Below, piece by piece: positions 25,859 to 43,856 of a stretch of 64,000 nucleotides of DNA. Position numbers and translations under genes: made by a program. The number at the start of each line of letters is the position of its first letter. The first letter of the stretch is position 1. The notes under the pieces are model-generated. The model saw only the letters and a program-made list of their open reading frames with translations, had not been told where the DNA came from and did no database searches. Source of the stretch: Bugula neritina. Taxonomy: Eukaryota; Bryozoa; Gymnolaemata; Cheilostomatida; Bugulidae. The stretch is taken from assembly GCA_964035545.1 (NCBI GenBank), contig OZ037773.1, positions 4,553,251-4,617,250 of the forward strand, in the 5' to 3' direction.

Positions 25859-26269
25859 TGGGTGATATGAACCACCCGGGTGATATGGACCATGCATGTT
25901 TTGCAGTATCCAAGGCTACCAGAAAGTTGAAAAGTGTCTTATTCTTTAGAAATAGGAATATCTAACTTCCTGTCTGCATATTTCAAACTTGTCTCTCTGT
26001 CTTAGAAAATAAAGACACATTTTCTCTTTTTGCTCATTTTCTTATAACTTTTCACAACTTTTGTGGATATATTTTCATTGAAAAAAATTACCTGAAGTAA
26101 CGGGCCTGTATCTACAGATAATTTGTGGCAGGTATGTATAAATACCCAAATAATATATATAATACTTTTCCACTCTCTGTCTGTAGGAGTTCAAAATTTT
26201 TGGTGACATGATTTCTGGGTGATATGGACTGCCACTTGGGGGTGATATGGACCGTGTACCATATCACTC
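25859..26269. mobile_element. Terminal-repeat remnant with GGTGATATGG motifs
   Basis: Starts with GGGTGATATGAACC and GGGTGATATGGACC, ends with two GGTGATATGGAC-type copies and CCATATCACTCA, so direct and inverted copies cluster at both ends. About 410 bp, no coding capacity seen. Probably a DNA-transposon derivative; the class is uncertain. Confidence 0.45.
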
Positions 26270-26382
26270 ATTAAATTGAATTTTTTTTTTTTCATATACT
26301 TGTTTAGAGAAAAATAATATTATTTCTCAAGTATTTCAAACAATGATGAAGCATTAGACCCCTATATATTGATTAGACAACA

Positions 26383-26416
26383 TTATTGAAGCAGCTGAAT
26401 TCAGCTGCTTCAATAA
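26383..26416. repeat. Perfect 34-bp palindrome, no spacer
   Basis: 17-bp arms TTATTGAAGCAGCTGAA and exact complement meet at 26399/26400. No other feature is seen in 26270-26860. Confidence 0.9.
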
Positions 26417-26869
26417 CAGCATGCCGTTCACGTTATACACACATATAAACGGCAAGCAGGTAATACCAGCATCAAAAATTCATTAAAGTTCCATCTTCAA
26501 TTCAAATTTAAGTGAAAAGGGTGTCATGTATTTAGTATTCATATTTAAGCTTAAGGACATATATTGCTTTAGTTAGGTTTATTTTAAGTTGTTTTTAAAT
26601 ATCAAACGCAATTTATCAAATAACTATAAAAGTTTAAAATTGAATTAAAAAACTAGCGCTAGGTTTTCATTTTAGATGATATAATACAGATATGATACCT
26701 GCTATGTTTATATTGAAAAAAAATTGACCAGTCTGCAATACTCAACTTAAGGTGTTTATTTTACAAAAATCTACAACGAAATGTATTTATACTCAATTTC
26801 AGTGCTTATTTCTTTAATATTTAATATATATATATATACTGACAGACATATATATATACAAACAGACAA

Positions 26870-26908
26870 TATTTTTTGCTTTCAAATATAACCAGCAGCT
26901 ATAACATG

Positions 26909-26963
<55 letters not shown>

Positions 26964-27020
26964 CCTACATGTTATAGCTGTTGGTTATATTTGAAAGCAA
27001 AAAATATTATCTGTCTGTTT
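26870..27020. repeat. Inverted repeat with (TA)n centre
   Basis: Left arm 26870-26920 and right arm 26966-27020 are near-perfect complements over about 50 bp (one substitution and a small insertion) around a TA tract. It could fold into a long hairpin; foldback or MITE-like origin is possible. Confidence 0.8.
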
Positions 27021-29160
27021 TAAATAGTTTGCACAACACACAACAGCGTGGATCAACTTATATAATTGAATTGAAACGGGCTACAAAAATATCGGTCTTT
27101 CGGAAAATGAGCTCATCTTTTTAAAAAGGTTTATTCAGATATAACTATAATACGTTTTTAAATATATCTAGCCACAAAATTACATGCAAGAACATAAATT
27201 TCCTGGATAAATTATACCTATAGATAACAATTAGCAAAATTTTCTCTTTTGAATAAATATCTAAAGTGACGAAAATACGTGGATTTTCCGAGTATTGCAT
27301 ATTTTTATTGAAGGCAAAAAATGTACATGCTTCAACTAAAGCAAGTCAGGAAAGAGATAACTGAAGTTGCGTTTATACCTCTGCTGAAAAAAGTACCGAG
27401 TTTAAGTTAATAATGCTTGTCCGGGTACCCCTTTATAGTCAAACTGAAACTCGTTGAAATCATATTGATGCGTTTGCTCACTTTCTGAAATTGAAATTTG
27501 ACTCGCATAATAGCTACTTGATGCCCTTTGTAAACGTCGTGAATAAGTGAAGCGGAAAGCATAAAAGCGATAATTGAGAAAGCGTAGGCTATATAATTAT
27601 AACTGTATAAGTACGTTGTCTAATCGCCAAAGTAATAACTAAATAATGATGTTTACAAGGAGTTATATTTCCTATTCTAAAATTGGCCGATATTAAAGGA
27701 TTGCTCAATCTTAGTTTATTACAATCACATTATAATTATGAACTATAATCTAATGTGTATGCAAACAATTGTGACTTTGCAAAGGGATATGTGCCTAGAA
27801 AACAGCTTTTCAAAATTCCAATTTTGAGGGAGGTAAAACTTTCAGCCATGAAAAAGACTAGCCTAATACGTGTTGTGTGAACGCCAGTAACTATGCTGCA
27901 CGTGCTAACTATAACGCTAGTATTCAAGGTTGCTGAGCACAACATCAACCAATAACGCTCAAGCAGTTACAGTGCGCTATATAGGTCAGCTTTGGTGCGC
28001 CCGTAATATTGCACAATCTGACCTAGTTTAGATCGATCGCAGGCATTCATCCTAAAGAATGCATGTTCTTACAATCCTTTTTTTCTAATGTTTACAAGCA
28101 AAATATGGCCTAATGTCATCACATACATGTTATTTAAAATGTCAAAAAACTAGAGATTGAGATAATTCGCATTTGCACTTCCATAAATATACAAATTACG
28201 AGCTGAAAGATCACATCTCACAGTCATATTTCTATAGTTATTCATTTGTATAGTCATGTGATCAGCAGAAATGCTGGCACTGTTACGTCACATTTCCCAG
28301 CTCATAAATTTCAAAATCGGCGTTTTGGCCGTTACCAATCTACACCCTCAACTTCAACTAACTTTTTCTACCTTTGGTCAAATGCTTTTTATCAATGCAT
28401 GCTTAGAAAAACACAATATTATGTGTGTTTAACCTAAATGGCCATTTATTAGACAAGGTAGAGCAATCCTTTAAGTTATCACAGTACAAAAATTTCAACG
28501 AGTGCCTTTTACAATGCAATGCAACTCGGAGAAATTTCAACCCGACCAAATTGAATTTTTGACCGAAAATCGTGAAGGTATAAAGGCAACTTGATTGACT
28601 CTGCATATCTGAACATGTTTTTCGCTCTTTAGCCATCAACTTTTTTGAACTAATAGATGTTTACATTCACCTTTTGCAATGATAAATTATTGATTTTTTA
28701 GTTGTTTGATTTCTACTTGAATTTTTTTATTTGTCACAAATAAAAGCAAATTCACGCAAAAATGTTATTGTCTTCCTTTAACTGCATGATTAACTTTTCT
28801 CCAAACATTTATACAGAAAAAATCATAATGTGATGATTATTTATTAGTTTTCACATGATGGCTATATTTATACATCCAATTTAAAAGTATGAAGTGCAAG
28901 TAACATTCCTGTTCTTTCGAGTTGTATAAAATGCAAAACAATTTATCCATCTTCGAATATCATAATTTCTGACATTTTGCAAGTAAACTAAATTGATATT
29001 ATATTACGTATTATCCACAATTCAACACCCATAGGAATATAGAATATATATTGTTAATGCATGAAACACAAGAGTACAAGTGCAAATTCATCGTATATTT
29101 TATGCAATTCAGCAGAGTCTAAGCAATGGGACTGAATGTATTATATGTAGTATCGGTATA
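27021..29160. other. Intergenic, no gene recognised
   Basis: Unique AT-rich sequence with several small open frames (for example 27736-27948 minus, 28246-28437 plus, 28403-28639 minus). None has a recognisable domain, splice context or homology to others in the window. Confidence 0.5.
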
Positions 29161-29174
29161 TTGGATAGAGTGCT

Positions 29175-29186
29175 TATATATAAAAA
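29175..29186 (+). promoter_or_regulatory. TATA box of the PAN/F-type lectin gene
   Basis: TATATATAAAAA about 75-85 bp upstream of the start codon at 29259, leaving room for a 5' leader of about 50 nt. Confidence 0.6.
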
Positions 29187-29258
29187 GTAACAAAACATTG
29201 GCTCTTCACAAACATATTTAGTCTGATAATCTAAGCACACGTATTCACTACTTCAAGC

Positions 29259-34104
<4,846 letters not shown>

Positions 34105-34280
34105 AACTCTGATAACGTTGCACTTTATTGAAATGTTTGTTTGTAATATAATGTATTTGCGCGCGGGTACGTGGGTGCATGAGTGCGTGGGCGCGTGTGC
34201 GTGGGTGCGTGTGTGCATGGGTGTGTGGGTGTGTGTGTGGGTGGGTGGGTGTCATTCAAATTTTAATAATATTCAATAAA

Positions 34281-35309
34281 CTATGATCAACATAATAAAT
34301 AAAAAAAATTCTTGACAATAACCGGATTTTTCTTGTGCAAATGCAACCAAACCCCAACACAGGGGTGACTAAATTGGATTTCTATAGTTTCTAAAAATGG
34401 CCTTTGTCATTGAGTAGTCACATACATTCTACCTTATTTAGTCGTAAATTTGCGACTGAAGTTTCAGTTTAAGCAAAGAAACAATATTAGTTATGCAAAA
34501 AGGTGTTTCTTTATTTCTAAAAATTAGTTATAAGTTCTAAAAGCTTGAAAACCGTTTGTATTCTAGTCACAACATATGTTGTTAATTGTTTGGGGTTTAC
34601 CAACGATTTCCTATAAAGACTTTCATATAACTGCTTATATCATAAGTCACCTACGCATCAATATATTTCATGATGTTAATGCTTATAATATATAACATAT
34701 GCAAATCATGGTGTGCTGATAGATATTTATTTGAATAAATTCATATAGTTTGAATCATTTTTGTACTGTTTGCTAATTAAATTCTGTGTGAATCTAACGA
34801 AGTTTTAGCAGTTCTACTACAATTATATATTCAAAGCTCAAATTTAATGATTTAATCAAAGTTGAGAGAAGTATAGCTTTAGGTAAAAAAGCTTTTATTG
34901 CTCAAATATTAGCAGCAATCTAAATAATTACAAATTGATGGGCAACACTCATAACACCCATATGACACAACAATGTAAAAGAAATGAGATTAATTTATTA
35001 TTAATTATGTTGTGTAAATAGCAGCTAAAGGAATCCAAACTTTCGCTATTTTGCTTTGAGCCTATGATGTTGAACTACAGTTAATTGAAACTTCTTATGT
35101 GTTTGAAATAACACACTTGACTTATCCATATACAAGATTTGTTTTATTACAGGTAACACAAAATATACTAGAAAGCAGAAGAAACTATTTTTTAGAATTT
35201 TTTTTTATTAAATGACAACATTGAGAGTAGAGGTCCAGTTCAGGTAAAAAAGTAAGTTGACAATTTTTAAACATTTCTAAAATATGTCATCATGTAATTT
35301 ATACTCATA
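34281..35309. other. Intergenic, no gene recognised
   Basis: AT-rich unique sequence after the lectin polyadenylation signal. I see no coding or RNA feature. Confidence 0.5.
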
Positions 35310-35702
35310 TTATCTTCTTCCTTTACAATACTTCTTGCAAATAACTCTGAACTTAGGGAGTCTATAAGCTGCAACTGTTACTGACCCTGTGAAATGTTGA
35401 CAGAGCTATTAGAATGTTGCAGCAGCTTTATTAAAAGTTTTGCAAATTTGTGTGCTCTTATTCTTGTAGCCAATAACAGGTATCGCAATAAATACTAGTA
35501 GTGATATCTATCATGTTTATTAAATATTTGTACAATATTATATAAAGCTGTTAAGATTTTTTATGATTTTTTTATATTTATTTTTCAAAAAAATTTAGGT
35601 TAAAAATAATTTTTTTCATTTCTAATTTAACATAGAAAAGTACTACTTACTTAATGAAGTGATGGCAATCATCATAATGAAAAACAAAGCAACAACTTTC
35701 AT
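35310..35702 (-). pseudogene. Truncated relative of the defensin-like family
   Basis: Exon 1 (35702-35651, 52 nt, GTAAG donor) encodes a clear signal peptide, MKVV then a hydrophobic run, with the family phase. Exon 2 (35386-35310) starts after a CACAG acceptor and reaches ICKKYCKG, the second and third cysteines, then stops at TAA after 25 codons. Sequence beyond the stop has no cysteines in frame. Only two of six cysteines remain, so either a decayed copy or a short linear peptide. The first reading is more likely. Confidence 0.65.
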
Positions 35703-36152
35703 ATTAGATTTGTGTCTAGAAATATAATATCAAACATTGAAAATCATTATTTTAAAATAGACTAAAATACTATAAATATAAAAAGGTTAGTTTTTGAGTT
35801 TTACACACCATGTCTCTTCTAGATAATTTTTTGCTTGCAATATCATTAGTGAAAACAAAAATTACCCGATGAGTAAACATACTTAGTGATCACCAATAGA
35901 AAATGTTCAGCATTGTCAAATTTATTAAACTATACCAACTTCAATCAATCACATCTTTTGAACATGCCAATGAGTAAAAGTGAATGTATTCTTATATATA
36001 TCTGTTTCTTGTAGAACAGCTATCAATTACTATACTACACAGCTGTTATAGTGAATATAAATGCATTTGCCTTTAAATGTGTATTCTACTTATATATATT
36101 TTTTTACGCGGAATATTCCTTATGACTTTGAATTAATTAGCTGACTGCCAAT
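35703..36152. other. 5' flank of the truncated copy
   Basis: Should contain the ancestral exon 0 and promoter of the 35310-35702 copy. I could not identify a convincing TATA box with a matching donor. Confidence 0.35.
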
Positions 36153-36938
36153 CACCGGCTTTCCAAGGATCGATCTCAGATCGATCTCAGTGAGATCGAT
36201 CCATGGAAAGACTTCAAAGATCGATTTCCATCGATCTGAGCTGGTCGGTCTGTAGAGCTCGAACTCAGATCGATCTCAAGGCAATAAGACCATAGAAAGA
36301 CAAAAGATCGATCTGAGAAATAGAAAAAGACTGTTCACTAAAATGTCGTCCGCTTATAAAATGGATAACTTATTGTTAATTACTAAGCAAATTACTTAAT
36401 AATTACGATAGCACATTTTCAGATGCCAAAACTTTGACTTTCGGTACTATGATTAAAAAAACTCAATTATATAAAATTATAGACGGTGGAAGGTACAAAA
36501 ATAGGAGCATTTAAATTGAATTTAAATTGCTAGTAAAACTTACTTTCATTGGTTACTTGTTGCGTAATTTAAAGCCTAACAATCCTGTAAGTTTATGAAT
36601 AATCTGCAAGGCAGCTATCAATTTTATATAAGTTGACAAGCTAAAAAATTAAAATTAATTGTCTTAAATTTGCCAAATTACTTCACACTAAAAGATTTGC
36701 TGCGTATAGTTTATAGCTGGCGCTAATTTTTAGACTGAAACAATCTTGTATTTTGACAGCAGTAGCTTTAATCAGTCAGATGGGTGAGAAAATTATACTA
36801 TTCAAGTATCTCTCACTTAAGAGGAGGTAACTCCGTGAGATCGATCTGACACTCTTATGGAAAAACGATCGATCTGAGCACATTTCTCAGATCGATCTCA
36901 GCAAGATCTCAGCAAGATCGGTCCATGGAAAGCCGGTG
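36153..36938. mobile_element. 786-bp inverted-repeat element with GATCGATCTGAG arrays
   Basis: Ends are CACCGGCTTTCC and GGAAAGCCGGTG; the same AAT flanks both sides (36150-36152 and 36939-36941), a likely 3-bp target duplication. Inside each end lie many copies of GATCGATCTGAG or its complement, so much of the element can pair with itself. No transposase is visible. A 3-bp duplication would fit a Harbinger-like family, but this is inference. Confidence 0.75.
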
Positions 36939-36941
36939 AAT

Positions 36942-38545
36942 ATCGAGGGGTAAAATAGTTAATTTAGCATTTCTTTTAGTTTGGTAATTTGATTGCAATA
37001 ACTGCAGAACAATAGTTTAAACCGAAATCTAAAAAAAATGCATATCCACCTATAAATTCATAGAGTTTGGCTTTGCATTAGGACAATATACAGATGATCC
37101 AGAGTAAAGAGAGTTTTATAGAGGTATCTAGTCTGTCAATCTAACACTAGGATGAGATTTTAATAAGAGATAATCCAAATATTATATAGCATCAATATTA
37201 TTTATAAGATCCTCGTATTTATGGGAGCTAGATAATGTGCCTATGAATTATATAAATATATGTATGTTTACTGCAATCAATACATATTTCCTCAAGCAAT
37301 CCGTGTTAGGTTTTTGGAAGTATCCTGCAGTATATGCTTTCTTGGGAATGCTCATTTTTTCCGCAGCATAAATGGGTGCAGAAGATGCTTGATTATCTAT
37401 AGTCGAGATGACTTTTCTTCTCTGTATGCTGTTTTTAGTACATATATTGCTGTTTTGCCGTTAATTGGTATTCTCTTCTCTGCAGACTTTGAACCTGCCA
37501 AGATTGATTTTGTCCATTTTATCCCTGCATGTGTACCTCAAAGATGTTATACCTTAATTAGTGCTACGTTCGGGAGAGATTATGCTCTAAACTCTAAAGT
37601 ATAGATTTCTAATTTAACACTTATTAGTAGAAGAAAATCTTCAATCCATAACAGAATATTACAGGACTTCAGTAGAGAGTTTCAAATTTGTTATGTTGTT
37701 GTGTTCACTGTAATCGACTTAGATAATAAAGTAAAGCAGTATTTTGGTTGTTATAAATAGTCATGCTCCAGAATATAAGCCATTCGAATTTGATATAAAT
37801 TCAGCCTTATTAATTCAAGAATAAAGGGACACAAACATGTTGTTAAACTTTTATAGAAGCAAAGTCAAGATAAAGGTTTTTGTTGCAGGTGTGAACTACG
37901 ATGTGATGTGAACATTGGGTGGAATAAAAATTATTTTACACTAATTTATTGGGAAACAAATTATGATTTTTTTCTCAGCCAAAAAGTACTGGTTTTCTGA
38001 GAATTGGAATTATATCATTCATATAATACTTAAGTTTCTAATAACACTTAGTTTTTAGTTGTAACACATACAAATCTTCAGCACACAAATTTATACTGTA
38101 TAAAACATATGCACACTGGGAAGTGTGTATGTTTCATTCGCATAAACATTATATGATTGCATGCGTGCCCACTCAAAAGAAACATTTGCAAGCTAGTATA
38201 ACTAAAGTTCTCTGAAAGTAATTAAACTTTGCAAAAGAAAACTAAGCATTCTGCTCTATACATAAAATGCAAAGACCATATGTTATTGCATTATCTTTAG
38301 CTGCTGCAACATGCAGATTAATTACTGAGTTGGATTAAAGGCTTAAAGTTTAAAAAAACTATAGCAGATTTAACGTATCTATAGGCTCATTAAATTAGGT
38401 TTATGTAAAGTGTCAAAGATGGCTCTTGAAATAACATATCTGTAATTTAAAGTTATAGTTAGAATTTCTACTTTTAGTAATATAGCTTGCACTTATTGCC
38501 AAGATAGTTATTTAAATTCATCTACGATGCAACACTATATATTAC
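36942..38545. other. Intergenic with an unrecognised open frame
   Basis: Contains a 114-codon open frame at 37260-37604 (+) with 6 Cys and hydrophobic stretches. I recognise no domain, upstream promoter or splice partner and do not call it a gene. The rest is AT-rich with nothing visible. Confidence 0.4.
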
Positions 38546-39043
<498 letters not shown>

Positions 39044-40996
39044 CTTATTGTGGACCCTATAAATTCACTACACGTTGCAAAATTCAGTGTAAATATAAAC
39101 TGGCTATCATATAAGTAGGCATAAACAAAAATGAAAGAGAAACGTCAAAAGTCAAAACTCTGTCTGATTATCTAAAAAATAGAAGCATATTTAAAGTTTT
39201 TACAAGATGTAAAAAGAATTGCATACGTATCTCTGCCCCATGCCCCTCTTCATTTGATGGTTTGATATCTTCCAGAGAGCATTGACTCAGAAAGTTATTG
39301 ATGAAATTGTCATCGCCTATTATATATATTTCATGGCAAGTTCTGTAGTGAGTTTCTGAATGTGCAAATCAATGTTTATAGATACTCAATCCCAAGTTTT
39401 GAGCATTCTTCAAACATTTTTTGGATAGCCTTTTAATCACTGGCATAAATACCACTAAAAATATTAGGTAGAAAATAGGAGAGGCTATTATAACTTTGAA
39501 GTGGTTTTTTATGCTAGAAAACTGTAAATTTTATTTGTTTATATCTGGTATAAATAAGTAAATTACAAGCCGATTGCACAGTGCCAGTAGTTGATATGCT
39601 TGGTGAAAGATCTAAATTACTAAAGGTCATTGCTGAGCATATAGTGTATGCATGAGAGCAGAATATATATACTACAATGTGTGTACTGCACCAGCTGTTT
39701 TGGGATTTTTGTCCTCATCAGCAAATAATAGACAATTCCGTGGCCCACACCTTTTTTTGCAGTGGAAGAGGTTTATATGTATTTACCGATTTAAGTCTTC
39801 ATGATCATTAGATTTTATACAAATATAATATTGACATAATATATAAGTATATTATTTGTCCAATTTCTTCAATTTAAAATGAATATCTTGTTAAGTTAAG
39901 CAGTTATCATTTTAAATATTTTTAATCAAAACTATTTTTTATAAATAGACAAGTATATTTATTTATTACGATGTTTATCATGCAAATGCATATTTCTTTG
40001 CATCGTTTATTTGCATAAAAATTGATAACAAACGGCATTGTTATAACATTTAAAAAGACTAAACAGCAAACAGACAGCATTACATCTTATCCGATGTTAA
40101 ATTATTATATATAATGTATAACATGCATTGAATTTCTCCTAGCTGTAATCATAAAAATTGCATCCCTAATCTTCACAACAATTGCAATGTGATGAGGTTG
40201 TTATCAATTTAATGTTCAATTTCCAGAAATCTTGCTGACATAAAAATAGCAGGTGTACAGCATATTATTATGATCTAGCTTCTAGCCATTACAATTGATG
40301 TGACTGCAATGATATGCTAATCCTGAGATACAATTTTGAAGTGGTATATAATATGATAATCGGTTATTACCTAAATCATACATGTCGTATAGAAGGTATA
40401 ATGTATAAAATATCTCCATAAGTAACCAATAATACAGTGTAACTGTGTGGTAAAAAATAACTGCATCTTAAAAACATTTCCCTTTGATTCTTCACAAAAT
40501 ATGCGGATGCAGGTAATTATTTATCATTGTTAGGTTAATCTCTCATTTGGCAAACGTTTATCAAACTTATAACTAATACAAACTAATTTATATGTATATA
40601 TATATGTATATTATGCATATTTAGGTTATTTAAATTAAAAATTTTAGTTTAAAATATCAGCTCTCAGTCACATAAAATTCCTAAATTTTGAATTTTCAAA
40701 AACTCAAAGAATTAATTGAACAGAAGACTTTGAAACATTATCATATAATATTATTATAACATATATAATTATATTATTATATTTAGTAGCACAGAATATG
40801 GTTCAACTATTGCAATAAATATCTTCTGCAATTATAATCATTATAATTGTTATACTACGTGGACCCATACATTCAATTTTCTATAATAATTCTTATAAGC
40901 TACCGCGCAGCCGACTGCCACTACACACCAATTGGATTCACCATATATATTGAAAGTAGGGATCCTAGTTCTAAATTAAAGGAACCAGGGGCCAGG

Positions 40997-41000
<4 letters not shown>
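39044..41000. other. Intergenic with a hammerhead remnant
   Basis: Nothing gene-like except the remnant at 39675. The expected first exon for the orphan exon at 41245 was looked for here and not found. Confidence 0.45.
39675..39726 (-). ncRNA. Degenerate hammerhead remnant
   Basis: Minus strand: CTGATGA (39721-39715), stem II GGA/TCC, CAAAAC where CGAAAC is expected, then a stem III resembling those at 4164 and 8259 but imperfect, and GTACACACA. Same family as those motifs, more decayed. Confidence 0.45.
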
Positions 41001-41058
<58 letters not shown>

Positions 41059-41092
41059 CATATATATATATATATATACATATATATATAAT
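41001..41092. repeat. (TA)n with interruptions
   Basis: Lies where exon 1 of the neighbouring orphan exon would be expected. Confidence 0.95.
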
Positions 41093-41244
41093 ATTTATTG
41101 CTGTTAAATTTGCTTTAGATTTTAAATTGTTAAATCTTTACTAATTGTCTTTAGAAATTCACTGTACTTAATGACATGCGTGATTTCTGCATGCTGTAAA
41201 TACTATCGATGTTGGAAAATTTGGCTTGTTATTTAACATGGCAG

Positions 41245-41384
41245 TTTTAATGGCAAAAGCTCTGAGCTGGGGATGTCCTAGTAAAAGCTGGATTTGCGAG
41301 AGATTCTGCCACTTACGTGGCAAGCACCATTTTAGATGTCGAGGCAGCCAGTGTGTCTGCTTCAGATACCTTGCGTCCAACTAA
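41245..41384 (+). CDS. Orphan mature exon of a CS-alpha-beta peptide
   Basis: A 140-nt exon after an ATGGCAG acceptor, phase 1, ending TAA (41382-41384). It aligns codon for codon with the start of exon 2 in copies A and D (GCA, Lys/Glu, GCT positions), then WGCPSKSWIC, ERFC, and RGSQCVC. All six cysteines are present with the A/C/D spacing C-x6-C-x3-C-x9-C-x4-C-x-C; the peptide is rich in Arg and His. No signal-peptide exon, exon 0 or TATA box is found in the preceding 1 kb, where a TA tract sits. Either the first exons were lost or lie further off. The intact cysteine frame suggests recent or continuing selection. Confidence 0.65.
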
Positions 41385-42384
41385 AGATTGTGCCTCAATC
41401 TGCAAGTGGCTGGCTTACAAAATGTGCCTTTTATAACCTTCTATAGCTAACAGTTTGTCTTGTCTTTTTAGTCTATTTATGTGTTTGAGATGATGTTAAT
41501 TATTTATGCTGCTGACTACTGTTTACAACTGAATTTCACGCATGAAATTAGCAAAAAAATGTATGTGAGAGCTGTAAAAATAGTACAACATCATGTTCCT
41601 TTGTCATTTGCTACTAAAAATATCTTAACAGTTACCTTTTTATTGCCTCTTGATTTGTTGCGTATTAATAAACGTTAAAAAACCAATCATATGAATTTTG
41701 AGTTTTAGATAACAGTTTAGAGTTATGTAACTTATACTGTTGATGTTTAGGCTACTAAGTTAGATTTTTGTGGTGTGCGAGATGTTAAATTGTAAAATGG
41801 CAAAATGTTTCTATTCCATATGATCAATCATTTTAAAAAATCATCAACTCTAATTTTGACCTTAAATTTCAAAAAGAATATATTTTGTTAGAGGAAACAA
41901 AAATTCATCATTAAAAAGTTTTTTTTGATATACTTACATAAAAAATTAAAACAATTAAAAACAAAACAGATGCATTTTGTTTACATGTTAACATTTATTG
42001 TGAGAACGACATGAGTTACACAAAAATAGGCTACATAATGAAACATCATCTCAAACTTATATGAATATAAATGTACTGAAATCACCTAAAACTAATTACT
42101 AAAATGCTAAAGTTAAAGTTAAATGCTAGGTTGACAGCTTGAAATATATTTTTTATAGTTTGGTCTAATTCCTAATGGCTAGAGCATCTACATATGCCAG
42201 AAAGATCACATGTCTAAACAGGGTAGTGCAATTTTAGACACTGCTTCTTGCAACGTAATGAGCAGAGAACCTGCAAAATGAGAGCTTCTGCTACTGAAGC
42301 TGTAAAAAGAAATAATAATTGATTTCAAAACTCTGTCAACATCCTCAAATGCATTTGTCTGATATTAGGTGGGTCAGTTTATTT

Positions 42385-42665
42385 TATTTATTAAATAGTA
42401 TAGATAGTTATAGATAGTACATAACATATAGTAGATGGTTATAGATAGTATAGATAATATACTACCTATATACTATATCTATAGATAGTAGATATAAGTA
42501 AATAGTAGCCTATAAGATATGTAGATAGTAGAGAGTATAGATAGGAGATAGTAGATAGTATATATTATATATTAGATAGTAGATATTAGATATTAGATAA
42601 AAGATTTTAGATAGTAGATAGTAGATAGTAGATAATAGATAGTAGATATTAGATAGTAGATAGCA
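42385..42665. repeat. ATAGATAG/TAGATAGTAGAT minisatellite
   Basis: Degenerate repeats of TAGATAGTAGATA and variants inside the intron of the 42172-43104 copy. Confidence 0.9.
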
Positions 42666-42757
42666 TCCTAAAATATAAAATGCCAATTGTCTTGAAATTC
42701 ATAAACTTCTCCAATTAGGTTATTATCATACACAAATTTACTAATTCCGATAAATGT

Positions 42758-43036
<279 letters not shown>

Positions 43037-43754
43037 AATAACTTTAACTTACCCAATGCGCTGATGACTATCATGGTAATCACAAGTAGAATGAGAATCC
43101 TCATATTAAGGTTTGTTCTGTAAAATTATAGGTAAATCTTCTAGAGATGCTGATATATGTTTGCATTATAGATAGAATGTGAAAAATAATGCCTGTAGTT
43201 AGAATATATGTTGAAGTTGTTAGAAGAAAACATTTTAAAGTCAGAGTGCTGATGTCATCCTCTTTAAAATGCATCTGATAAAAACAATTTCAAATAGAGG
43301 TTTCGCTTGATGTTCATTGTAAGTGTTTGATTGAAAAATTGCTTTTAATTCTTGTGATTTCAAAATGCTAAATATAGAATTGCGTACTATTTTAAAACTG
43401 ATTTCTGTTCAGCTTGTTTCAGCATTACATAATAGTATATCTATATATATAATAGATATTTGCTACTACCTGTATGAAATACATGTAAATAAATATATTA
43501 TAGTTATAAGTTAGCTCACCTGTTATTATCTGCTTCTAATACTTCTCAGAATATGTAGGTACCTAGAAGTTTAGCTATCAAATTGAGATACCAGTTTGAA
43601 GTCTGATTATTAACCTTTATTAGATTATACTATATATACGTGGCTTTCAGTTGATTGGTCATAGTTGCAAACTATACTTCAGAAATTATTGCACAAATGC
43701 TTACAGAGGAGTCTCCTACTTATATACTTCAGTTCAGTTGCTCTGGCTAGGAAT

Positions 43755-43758
<4 letters not shown>

Positions 43759-43803
<45 letters not shown>
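43759..43803. repeat. (TA)n
   Basis: Lies just upstream of exon 1 of the five-cysteine copy; sequence before it resembles the promoter-upstream region of the minus-strand copies. Confidence 0.95.
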
Positions 43804-43806
<3 letters not shown>

Positions 43807-43856
43807 ATCGACATGGTAATATGGTAAATCTATGCTTCTTTAGAAACCAAGACATT

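Noticed and set aside
27056-27130. Minus-strand stretch with GATGAGCTCATTTTCCGAAAG, hammerhead-like
   Set aside because: The core reads CTGAATA instead of CTGANGA and no consistent stems I and III could be drawn.
37260-37604. A 114-codon cysteine-containing open frame as a gene
   Set aside because: Cysteines do not follow the local family spacing, and no promoter, splice or domain evidence was seen.
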